Shown here: piece by piece, positions 34,689 through 43,181 of the stretch
Numbering within the stretch: position 1 is the stretch's first letter
How the letters are laid out: each line of letters begins with the position of its first letter
Source: Selaginella moellendorffii
Lineage: Eukaryota > Streptophyta > Lycopodiopsida > Selaginellales > Selaginellaceae
NCBI RefSeq assembly: GCF_000143415.4
Contig: NW_003314344.1
Coordinates: forward strand, 574,106-638,105
Length of the DNA stretch: 64,000 nt
Direction: 5' to 3'
Translations under genes and position numbers: made by a program
Notes under the pieces: generated by a model
What the model was told of the DNA's origin: nothing
The model's input: the letters and a program-made list of their open reading frames with translations, nothing else
The model's database searches: none

Positions 34689-35279
34689 TGTAAGCAACCA
34701 AAGGGAATGACTCGAGAGACGATCCATGGGGTTCAAATATAGAGGGAAAGGGCCCATGAATAAGAGTGCACCCCCTTTTCCAATCGGTTAAGGGTCTTGG
34801 GATATTTGGGGTTAAGCATCCTTGGGTTTGAATAGTACTGGGTTGGGTGACCTCCTGGGAAGTCCAAACTCAGGAGCTTACATTTGGTATCAGAGCAGTC
34901 GGGTCTGACTCTGTTGGTTGGCTAAGGGAATCACACCACATGTTGATTGACATCTGGCTGGTCCAGTTTGCTCCCACTGGGCTCGACCCAAGGGGTAGGG
35001 TGTCAAGAGAGCGGGGCTCTCGGGAGAGCTACGGCTCTCAGCTTCCGTTCACAAGGGCGTGAACTTGCAGGGAAGCGTGGTGGATTGTAAGCAACCAAAG
35101 GGAATGACTCGAGAGACGATCCATGGGGTTCAAATATAGAGGGAAAGGGCCCATGAATAAGAGTGCACCCCCTTTTCCAATCGGTTAAAGGTCTTGGGAT
35201 ATTTGGGGTTAAACGTCCTTGGGTTTGAATAGTACTGGGCTGGGTGACCTCCCAGGAAGTCCAAACTCAGGAGCTTACA
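34689..35279 (+). mobile_element. Cassandra-type TRIM retrotransposon (5S-rRNA-derived LTRs)
   Basis: Two 194-bp LTRs (34689-34882 and 35086-35279), each T-G-T-A-A-G-C ... G-C-T-T-A-C-A, six transitions apart (about 97% identical). Between them lie 203 non-coding bp starting with a primer-binding site T-G-G-T-A-T-C-A-G-A-G-C (34885-34896, complementary to initiator tRNA-Met) and ending in a purine-rich tract (about 35067-35084). The LTRs contain a 5S-rRNA-like promoter segment (34811-34865: G-T-T-A-A-G-C, A-G-T-A-C-T, then G-G-G-T-G-A-C-C-T-C-C-T-G-G-G-A-A-G-T-C-C). Flanks C-C-A-A-C / C-C-A-G-C are the 5-bp target duplication with one change; without the insert the host frame reads V-D-Q-L-M-K-E. 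Non-autonomous. Confidence 0.92.
34811..34865 (+). promoter_or_regulatory. 5S rRNA-like internal pol III control region in the Cassandra LTR
   Basis: Matches the second half of plant 5S rRNA: the A-box-like G-T-T-A-A-G-C ... C-T-T-G-G-G, an intermediate A-G-T-A-C-T, and the C-box G-G-T-G-A-C-C-T-C-C-T-G-G-G-A-A-G-T-C-C. The equivalent part of the second LTR is at about 35208-35262. Confidence 0.85.
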
Positions 35280-35535
35280 CCAGCTCATGAAGGAGTATTC
35301 TGATCTCTTTGAATTTAACCTATCATCTAGGGCCAAGATTGCCACACGTCATCCGATTCCCACCGGGGATGCTCGTCCAATCAAGGTTCCTGTTTGACTA
35401 TTGTCCGTTAAATGAAGTGGCGATCTCTGCTGATCTCTTGGATCATCTAGGGAAAGTCGTTGGTTCACCAAGCTAGATCGGGAAAGTCGTTGGTTCACCA
35501 AGCTAGATCTTGCTTCTGGGTACTGGCAAGTACCG
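35280..35535 (+). pseudogene. gypsy reverse transcriptase, first part with deletion
   Basis: Starts L-M-K-E-Y-S-D-L-F, then H-P-I-P-T-G-D-A-R-P-I-K-V-P. The block that should hold S-P-W-A-S-P-V-V-L-V and the first catalytic aspartate region is missing. The text resumes near 35440 with L-D-H-L-G-K-V, then W-F-T-K-L-D-L-A-S-G-Y-W-Q-V-P. A 30-bp perfect tandem duplication lies at 35450-35509. Confidence 0.75.
35450..35509. repeat. 30-bp perfect tandem duplication in the RT remnant
   Basis: Two identical 30-bp copies (35450-35479, 35480-35509), each covering the region that encodes W-F-T-K-L-D-type text. Length is a multiple of three. Confidence 0.95.
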
Positions 35536-35731
35536 TGTAAGCTCCTAAGTTTGGACTTCCCGGGAAGTCACCCAGCCCAGTACTATTCAAACCCAAGGAC
35601 GCTTAACCCCAAGTATCCCAAGACCCTTAACCGATTGGAAAAGGGGGTGCACTCTTATTCATGGGCCCTTTCCCTCTATATTTGAACCCCTATGGATCGT
35701 CTCTCGAGTCGTTCCCTTTTGGTTGCTTACA
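35536..35731 (-). mobile_element. Solo Cassandra LTR, inverted, inside RT
   Basis: 196 bp, T-G-T-A-A-G-C ... G-C-T-T-A-C-A, about 95% identical by eye to the reverse complement of the LTR at 34689. The 5S-like C-box appears as G-G-A-C-T-T-C-C-C-G-G-G-A-A-G-T-C-A-C-C (about 35553). Perfect 5-bp target duplication T-A-C-C-G on both sides (35531-35535, 35732-35736). Its removal would join S-G-Y-W-Q-V-P to M-A-E-K-D in frame. It records insertion followed by LTR-LTR recombination. Confidence 0.93.
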
Positions 35732-35736
35732 TACCG

Positions 35737-36436
35737 ATGGCCGAAAAAGATAATCTTAAAACTACTTTTCGTACACCATTTGGTTTGTACGAGTTTTTAG
35801 TGATGCCGTTTGGTTTGAACAATGCTCTAGCAACTTTCTAGTGGATGATGGACGAGGTTCTTTGTGATATGCCAGAGGTGACTGTTAACTTCATTGATGA
35901 TGTCTTGATTCACTTAGAGGGGACATGGGAGGAGCACGTTCATGATGTTTGTAAAGCATTAGATTGGTTGCGCGATGTTAGTTTAAAGCTGAAGTAGTCT
36001 AAGTGCATATTTGGGTCTAAGGATACAACTTATCTTGGGTACCGTATTTCTCGTGAGGGTTTGCAAGTTGATCCTGACAAACTTGTGGCTGTTCTAAAGT
36101 TCCCTACTCCGAAGTGTGTGAATGATGTGCAACGCTTCTTGGGCAAGGTTCAATATCTCGGTCGTTTTGTGGATCATCTTTTTCATCGCACTGCACCCTT
36201 GTGAGCGTTGCTGAAGTCATCAACATCATCTTTCATCTGGTCTCTGGATTGTGAACGGGCATTTGGGGATCTCAAAGAGCTATTGATGACTCCTCCGGTT
36301 TTGGCGTATCCTAACTACACTCGACCTTTTATTTTGCGCGTGGATGCTTCTAACATTGGTTTTGGAGGTGTATTGATACAAGAGAGCTTGAGTGTGCCTG
36401 GTCAGTGCCATCTTATTGCGTATATAAACCGTACAT
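35737..36436 (+). pseudogene. gypsy reverse transcriptase (second part) and RNase H (first part)
   Basis: Reads [18 protein letters not shown] (about 35775-35825), the catalytic N-F-I-D-D-V-L-I-H (about 35888), then T-Y-L-G-Y-R-I-S-like text and F-L-G-K-V-Q-Y-L-G-R-F-V. RNase H begins near 36300 with F-I-L-R-V-D-A-S-N-I-G-F-G-G-V-L. Scattered stops occur (for example TAG at 35839 and 35996). The frame is broken at 36436 by the inverted-repeat element and resumes at 43182. Confidence 0.8.
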
Positions 36437-36929
36437 AAGCTCTATTTCGTTAAAGTGGGATTTATTCAGTAAAATGGGACTAAGTACAAATTTTCAAGTA
36501 TTTGAAAATGATGTGAAATTATATGTTTTTTGTCCAGGGGCTAGACATATCTGGGGCATGGTGACTAGCGCGGTGACTTTGTGTCTAGACTGAGTCCATC
36601 TGGTTGTATAATAAATCTCATTGTCAAGATGGACTGTCTGTTGGACCTTTTGTTCCTTGAACTCAGTTTTGATTCTATAGAATGTGGTTCGAGGGACTCC
36701 ATGCCTTCATGCAGACCAAACCCCTCTGGAAGACCATGCCCCCCACCTGATGTTCTGAAGCATCAACAGATGACCATAATGCCTCATACACAAAATTGCG
36801 AGCTGCCTTCCAGGACAATGTCTTGTATCTTGCTCTCTCCTCTTCAATAGCATCCCAATCAGCATGTTGACAGCACCTCCTCTTGCAACAAGCAACTGTT
36901 GAGACCATTCGAACCTCCATCGCCATTTT

Positions 36930-37562
36930 CTACCTTTTCGGTTCGTTGCTTAGATCCCTTTGGCTGTGCTTTAGGAAGGTGTATTTTCTTTTCCCATGAA
37001 GAGATGTTCTGTCATTAGTTGTAGTGGTGTTTGATTGTGAATCCTTCACATTCTCAAACACTAAGTGCCTCAATTTCCACTGCACAATGCTTCCAATAGT
37101 CAGATTGTTTTCTTCTGTGTCAACAACCTCTAAAATCGCAACTCCAATATCATCCCAGCCCAATTCTTGATTAGTAACCGCATCTCTTGGATCGACAACT
37201 GTGGCTAAGCCCTCAGCTACCACCTCCCCCTCGGGGTTGTTTAGAAACACCTTTGCCTGAATCCATGTAGCACGGTTCTTAAGATCTACGGAGACATGCG
37301 TCGCACTTGCGTTGTCCCCAACATCTGCTTTCTTCTGAAGAGTTTTCAAGGCAACAACAACATTTACCCCGACGACCATCTCTCCTCGTTCAATAGCGAC
37401 CACATTCCCATCAAAGACAATCTCTACTGATACAGTAGCATTGCCTTTCCCAAGCCTTTGACAGTGTATAACAAAGTTCCGATCCATAGACACAAGGGTC
37501 TCTTTTGCAACTCTCTTCCCACCATTCAAAATGTAAACCTTTTCCCCAACCCTGAAGGCCAT
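36930..37562 (-). CDS. Element-borne protein, possibly En/Spm-associated domain
   Basis: 210 residues from ATG 37562 (M-A-F-R-V-G-E-K-V-Y-I-L-N-G-G-K-R-V-A-K). A strong acceptor (C-T-T-C-T-T-T-T-C-T-G-C-A-C-T-T-T-T-A-G) lies one base before the ATG, so a 5' intron upstream is likely. The C-terminal part (R-A-T-W-I-Q-A-K-V-F-L, then L-G-W-D-D-I-G-V-A-I-L-E-V-V and T-I-G-S-I-V-Q-W-K-L-R-H-L) has the pattern of the small domain found with plant En/Spm-type transposons. That is a weak likeness. The reading frame stops at 36930; a G-T-A-G-A-A donor there could splice to an exon at 36920-36680 (H-A-D-W-D-A-I-E-E-E-R-A-R-Y-K). Function unknown; codon use is normal, no stops. Confidence 0.5.
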   Translation of the reverse strand: MAFRVGEKVYILNGGKRVAKETLVSMDRNFVIHCQRLGKGNATVSVEIVFDGNVVAIERGEMVVGVNVVVALKTLQKKADVGDNASATHVSVDLKNRATWIQAKVFLNNPEGEVVAEGLATVVDPRDAVTNQELGWDDIGVAILEVVDTEENNLTIGSIVQWKLRHLVFENVKDSQSNTTTTNDRTSLHGKRKYTFLKHSQRDLSNEPKR

Positions 37563-37643
37563 TCTAAAAGTGCAGAAAAGAAGTTAAGACCATACAAAAA
37601 ATGATTGGAGAATGGCCTAAATCATAACATACCAAACAACCTC

Positions 37644-37932
37644 AATAGCATGAGGCCACATGCCATTATTCAAACATGCTATTGACACCCACGTGAAATT
37701 TCGCATTCACAAAATTGGCATGAGGCCTCATGCCATCTTGATAAACAGACAGCTACAAGCAGGTAAAGAAACTATTAGCAATATGCTAGTGATGAACTTG
37801 CAAGGCCCCAAGATGGCATGAGGCCTCATGCCATCTTGATATACACACAGCTGCAGGCAAGTAAAAACATACATGACAATACGCTAGCCATGAAATTGCA
37901 AGGGCCCAAGATGGCATGTGGCCTCATACCAT
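37644..37932. repeat. Cluster of GGCC-centred palindromes and a 98-bp tandem repeat
   Basis: Palindromes at 37644-37667, 37717-37734, 37809-37838 (a perfect 30-bp palindrome, half-site C-A-A-G-A-T-G-G-C-A-T-G-A-G-G) and 37911-37932. The segment 37719-37816 is repeated at 37817-37914 with about 15% change. They lie in the likely 5' intron of the minus gene. Confidence 0.85.
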
Positions 37933-38019
37933 TTCTAAATGTGGTCCTAAGCCATTCCATGGTGAACATACCAGGAAGCACAAGTGCTGAATATCAAGAG
38001 GAAGCGGTAGCCACACCAA

Positions 38020-38125
38020 AGACAGTGCCGCTCGCAACACCGCAACTGTTCGTAGCGCCGCTCGCACAAATTGCCACTCGCATAAACTGCCGCTCGCAAT
38101 GGCGCTCGCAATGCCGCAACTGCTC
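38020..38125. repeat. GCTCGC-rich low-complexity block
   Basis: Irregular repeats of C-C-G-C-T-C-G-C-A-A and C-T-C-G-C-A. A similar block (C-G-C-G-C-T-C-G-C-A-T) is at about 40485-40640. Both are inside the TIR element and much richer in CpG than anything around them. Confidence 0.7.
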
Positions 38126-38251
38126 GTAGACGCATAAACCACAGCTCACAACGCCACTTACACAAGCAGCGCTCATTGCGCTCAGCGAAACCAAGAACAC
38201 GGCACACAAAAATGATAGACGTAGGAATGAGTTTGAGAATTCAAAAATAAC

Positions 38252-40192
38252 ACACGCTTGAACGTCACATCAAATCCTCTGACAAACCAGATCTTATGAT
38301 TCCTTTGACAAATTTCAAACTGAGTAGCTTCTAGACTTTGCTGTCGGACGTTGAACTTTGTCACATCATGTCCTTGCCTCGATCCAGCTGTGCCATGTCA
38401 GTGATTCGAACTTTGCCATGCCATGTCAGCGATCCGCGCCAAGATTATTCGCCGTGTAAAGGAATAATTATGCTGTGTGTGTACGTCCATTTATGGCAAT
38501 ATAAGGCCACACGCCATTCAAAGAATAATGCTAGTCGAGCATTTTTTTGTGCATTTTTGGGTTCAAAATTGCATGAGCCCACACGCTATAAAGTTTACCT
38601 GTACCAAAAATAGAAACAGCTTTATTTACTTGGGAATTTAAGTGGTTGAGGCATTTTTAAACTTACAAACACATGCCCTACTTACATTCCTTTGATTTTT
38701 TAAAATTCAAAAATATTATAAACCTTTCTTTTTGCATTTTCAATGTTTTCAATTATGGTTTTTGATTTTCGCAGGACCAGCCTAGTAATCTATTTGCATC
38801 CTGTCATGTTTATAGCTAGCTTTCGTTTGTCCCCTTCGCTAGCCTGAGATACATCTGCTTGGCATCTGCCTTTTACAGCATTTGCCCAGAAAGGGCATCT
38901 TTCTTCACGCAGCATTTGCCATATGTTTAGGGTTTAGGGTTTAGGGTTTAGCAATTCAGTAGCTTGATAAACATGCAAATACAAAACTTGATGCAAAATC
39001 CTTTGATATGTCACAATGCCCCTAGGACCATAAACACATTTCAATAGAGAGGGTCTTTTCATTTCATAACTCCTTACGTAGATCTTGGTGAAACCAGAGT
39101 TAGTGAAGTTAGTTTCTTGTGATCCCACATCTGATTGTGATGTCCCTTTGCAGTGTCGATGGAAAGGTCAATGCACACCAAACTGTAGAATCTTGGAGCA
39201 AAATAACGGTCGGATCTATGGCAAATGCCCCTAAAACATTGTAAGGCTTATGTGGTCTCATGTGGTGTCCGATTGAGATGTTTCTTTGCAGGGTCATCAA
39301 GAAGGACATTGAATACCATTTTGTAAAATCTAGTTACAATCTAACGGTTGGATCTCCAGAAAACTCAAAACAATCTCGCGTGTGTCAGAATATTCTAGGA
39401 ATATACTCCTATGTGCCCCTGAAAATGGCATGTGGCCCCACGCCATTCAAGAGATAACGCCAGATGATGCCGAGCATTTTTTGGTGCATTTTTTGGGATC
39501 AAAATTGCATGAGCCCACACGCTTGAACGTCACATCAAATCCTCTGACAAACCAGATCTTATGATTCCTTTGACAAATTTCAAACTGAGTAGCTTCTAGA
39601 CTTTGCTGTCGGACGTTGAACTTTGTCACATCATGTCCTTGCCTCGATCCAGCTGTGCCATGTCAGTGATTCGAACTTTGCCATGCCATGTCAGCGATCT
39701 GCGCCAAGATTATTCGCCGTGTAACTGCTCGGCATTTGCCTCTTACAGCATTTGCCTAGAAAGGGCATCTTTCTTCACGCAGCATTTGCCACATATTTAG
39801 GGAGGGTTTAGGGTTTAGCAATTCAGTAGCTTGATAAACATGCAAATACAAAACTTGATGCAAAATCCTTTGATATGTCACAATGCCCCTAGGACCATAA
39901 ACACATCTCAATAGAGAGGGTCCTTTTATTTCATAACTCCTTACGTAGATCTTGGTGAAACCAGAGTTAGTGAAGTTGGTTTCTTGTGATCCCGCATCTG
40001 ATTGTGATGTCCCTTTGCAGTGTCGATGGAAAGGTCAATACACAGCAAACTGTAGAATCTTGGAGCAAAATAACAGTCAGATCTATGGCAAATGCCCCTG
40101 AAACATTGTAAAGCTCGTGTGGTCTCATGTGGTGTCTGATCAAGATGCTTCTTTGCAGGGTCATCAAGAAGGACATTGTATACCATTCTTTA
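38252..40192. repeat. Imperfect segmental duplication within the TIR element
   Basis: 38252-38459 is nearly identical to 39516-39724. The following block 38849-39330 matches 39725-40192 with about 5-8% difference. 38510-38590 resembles 39435-39515. So a unit of roughly 0.7-1.2 kb has been copied and shuffled. No credible long coding frame. One palindrome copy lies at 39424-39447. Confidence 0.8.
38926..38951 (+). repeat. Interstitial plant telomere repeat
   Basis: Three perfect T-T-T-A-G-G-G units plus a partial one. The duplicated copy at about 39799-39818 has a shorter, interrupted version. Confidence 0.9.
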
Positions 40193-40853
40193 TTTAGCTG
40201 AACATCTGGCATTTTTGGAAATACAAGATGCTTTGGAATATCCAATCATGTATGGTATAAATATAGCGAGGGTTTTAAATGATATCCCAATCATGATCTT
40301 TCTTTTGGATTTCGCGTGCATGCACTTCGAGGAATGATGACGTTGCGGATTTCTTTTGGATTTCACATGTATACATGCGCGCGGCGATCCAGAAATTAAT
40401 GGTGGCGCCCAAGTCCGAGGAATGATGACGTTGCGGGATTACCAACCGTCGTGACATTTCGCGCGTGTGAGGTTAGGTTTTGCATTTTGCTTCGTACTCG
40501 CGCTCGCATCGCGCTCGCACTCGCGATCATGCTCACATTCGCGCTCATCTACCTTCTCTACAAGTTTCTCGTGTGCATCGGCGTCCACTCGCGCTTGCAT
40601 CACACTCGCGCTCGCATCGCGCTCGTGTGCATCGGTGTCCACTTCAAGACACACCCAGTTTGTAACTTCGCCGCCAACTCTGCCGCCCACTCCGCCACCC
40701 ACACGCAGTCCACTTGGCGTCCCGGGAGATTTCAGCGCCACTCTCCAACTGTAAGTGGCAGAGTAGCTTTGCTGCTACAATCCGCTGCACACACAGTGCA
40801 CATTCGCCAGCGAGTCCGGCCTCGATTGTCACGCCTCCATTCGGCTTCAAATG

Positions 40854-42985
40854 GTAAGTCTTTTAGGCCAAGTAGAAAATGGCATGAGGCCACATGCCAT
40901 TCAGTAGCAACATTGGCATGCACCGATTGGGCTCTCGAGTGCAGTCCGGTTACAGATGGCGTGTAGCCTCACGCCATCTTAGGATGCAGCCTCAAGACAT
41001 CTGATGCAGTGGTGAATGGCGTGTGGCCTCACGTTATTTCCAGCTGCTAGCTTTTCATCTGTCAGCTCTAATTGTTGTGCATTTTTGAACAGGCGAGGAA
41101 TTGCGTTCTTCTTCCAGCCACTGTCAATGTGGATGCAGAGAAGGGGGAGGAGCTCACCAGTTGGACTTTCGGGATGGAAGGCGAGGATCTGAGGCTGTAC
41201 AACACAGATGGTGGGAGAAAAGAATGCATGGGGATCCTCATCCAAGTGACAGACACTCCATGCAGTTCCATGCAAGAATATGGACTGGCACTTGTGGTAG
41301 AGGCAGCGTCCGCCTTCAAGATCCACCTTGCACATCCTAGCGGCTTCCCAGAGGGGGGCAGCGGCTATGAGGAATTCCTAGAGGGAGCTAGGGAGAGGTT
41401 GTCCAGGAGGCCCACAATTTCAAAGACGCTGCGGGTCTATGAAGATCACATGGAATCCACGGACCTCACCTACGGCGATGTTCAAAAACTATATTCCAAC
41501 ATTGAGCCGTTGAGAGTGACTCCAGTTCGCGAAGCGAAGGGGAAGGGGGTCGATCTGGAAACTACCTCGAAGTAGAAAAGGGTGGTCAAGCTTAAGCCGA
41601 CGTCCGACTCTCCTGCTCCAAAAAAGAAGCTACTCGGTGATGCCATTGCCTCGGGTTCGAACACTACACCCACCAAAAAGAAGAGCCGCAAAGAGCAGAA
41701 AGAGCAAGAAGAGGCAGCAAAAATCGTCGCAGATAATAGTATTTGTTACTATTCCAACAAAGTATATATAATCAATGTGAGCCACATCGACATCCAAAGC
41801 AAATACAACCATAGGCTAGTATCTGATGAGTGGGTGGAGAAACTGAAGCAGAAGATGCTGGCAAGTCTAGTAACACCCGACATCGCAGACGTGATCCCCT
41901 ACTACCGAACAATGAAGGGCGAGACGAGGTTTCCAGACTTGATCAATAGGAAGGTGTTGGACGATCAGAACATCCGGTTCTATGCCGTCTCCGGGCAGCA
42001 TTCTAGCTTGGCGATGCAAGAGATAGTTGTGGATATTATGGTGGGCGAGGAGGTGAAGAAAGTCTTCAAGACAAGAGTTGTCCGCCTGATAAAAGGCAAC
42101 TCGCCCCTCCGATCTATCATATACATCTCCCACGCGCAGAATGTCAAGCAAGAAACGTGCTACAAATCGGGTCTGCACGAGACATTGGCACGAACACGGA
42201 AGCTCTGGGTTCAACTGAAGAAGCCACAAAAACCAGGACAAGGACGTGCACTAGCAACTAGCGCCTGGCAGGTAAGCCTCGTTGCATGTGGCATAGCATG
42301 TGGCCTCACGCCATTTCCATTGCAGGAATTCTCGAGTCTTCTCTCGAAAACACTGGGGGTCAATGACACACTCAGCATCCATAACATTCTACTCGCGACA
42401 AAAGTTGTTTTTGACAAATGGGTAGATGTGCTGAGGAGGTACCATGACGGGGAGTTGCCAAACTCAATGGGTGTGGAGGACGGCCGGAAGCTCAATGATT
42501 TGAAGCTCAACGCCTTGCGTTTCTTGCGGTCTCTAGACGACGACGACCTTCTGACAGTGGCTAATGCTCTTCTACGTGGTGAGGTAGTCTTCAACAAGAC
42601 CAAAATGACTCCCGGCCATATTGTGACATACGAGAACTTGTGCACGACTCTGAGAGCTCGTGCGTTATTAAAGGATTGGATCTTCGAGCAAGTGGCCATG
42701 GAGAGGGTGAGCATCGACACCACGCAAGAGATGATGGAAGAGCTGGAGTTGTCAAATGAAGACATCGACGAGTACGTGAAGGGGGCCCCAAAGTTCATCG
42801 TTCTGCTGCGGGATGCCACGAAAAGTAAAGCTGAGAAGTTGGATCAGTATCCAAATTTCATTAAGAGGGATGTCGACCGCTGGCTTCAGAAACAGCTCGA
42901 CCCCGCAGCAGAGGCCTATCGAGAACCTTACTGGGTATACGTGAATTCGGATTCGGATTCGGATGAAGAAATTGGACGACGATGA
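40854..42985 (+). CDS. Element-borne ParB/sulfiredoxin-fold-like protein, with one in-frame TAG
   Basis: Likely start: an ATG at 40854-40856 directly before a G-T-A-A-G-T donor, with the intron ending at 41092 and the exon continuing A-R-N-C-V-L-L-P. The frame is open to 41572, meets a TAG (41573-41575) and continues in the same frame to TGA 42985, about 640 residues in all. A 54-nt intron, 42271-42324 (in-frame, no stop), contains one palindrome. After a lysine-rich linker (P-A-P-K-K-K) the core reads I-N-V-S-H-I-D-I-Q-S-K-Y-N-H-R-L-V-S, then W-V-E-K-L-K-Q-K-M, and F-Y-A-V-S-G-Q-H-S-S-L-A-M-Q-E. This is the arrangement of ParB/Srx-like domains (H-R, then G-x-H-x-x-x-A). The C-terminal half is helical; the acidic tail is S-D-S-D-S-D-E-E. 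Fold call is by motif only. Confidence 0.6.
40878..41036. repeat. Three GGCC-type palindromes in the first intron of the ParB-like gene
   Basis: Copies at 40878-40901 (A-A-T-G-G-C-A-T-G-A-G-G and its complement), 40955-40979 and 41014-41036. A fourth, at about 42291-42315, lies in the second intron of the same gene. Variation keeps the arms complementary in most copies. Confidence 0.8.
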
Positions 42986-43181
42986 CAAGGAGAAGAGAGA
43001 GGTGAAGCAATGGCAGGGGGAGGCGAAGTGATTGAGTAGACATTTCCTTGTTTAAAATAAAATGGCATGTGCCTCAATGCAGTTGAATTTTGTTATATTT
43101 ATATACTATATAAAGGTTTGGAAACCTTATTTTACAAGTGGGATAATGACAATTCCCACTTTAACGAAATAGAGCTTACAT

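Larger units (their letters stand above)
36437..43177. mobile_element. 6.74-kb TIR element of unassigned family carrying two genes
   Basis: Perfect 24-bp terminal inverted repeats (36437-36460 and 43154-43177; ends A-A-G-C-T-C-T-A-T-T-T-C-G). They are flanked by the 4-bp duplication A-C-A-T (36433-36436, 43178-43181). A 2-bp C-A duplication with 25-bp repeats fits equally well. Without the element, the gypsy RNase H reads N-R-T-L-Q-P-A-K continuously, which fixes the ends. Inside: a minus gene (36930-37562), a plus gene (40854-42985), at least nine GGCC-centred palindromes, a 98-bp tandem repeat, an imperfect duplication of about 1.2 kb and an interstitial telomere repeat. I see no DDE transposase and none of the common plant termini (CACTA, hAT, Mutator, Harbinger, Mariner), so it is either non-autonomous or of an unusual superfamily. 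Confidence 0.85.

Noticed and set aside
37644-41036. Regularly recurring palindromes as a possible CRISPR-like array
   Set aside because: Spacing is irregular, the repeats are palindromic and variable, spacers are partly duplicated, and the host is a plant nucleus.
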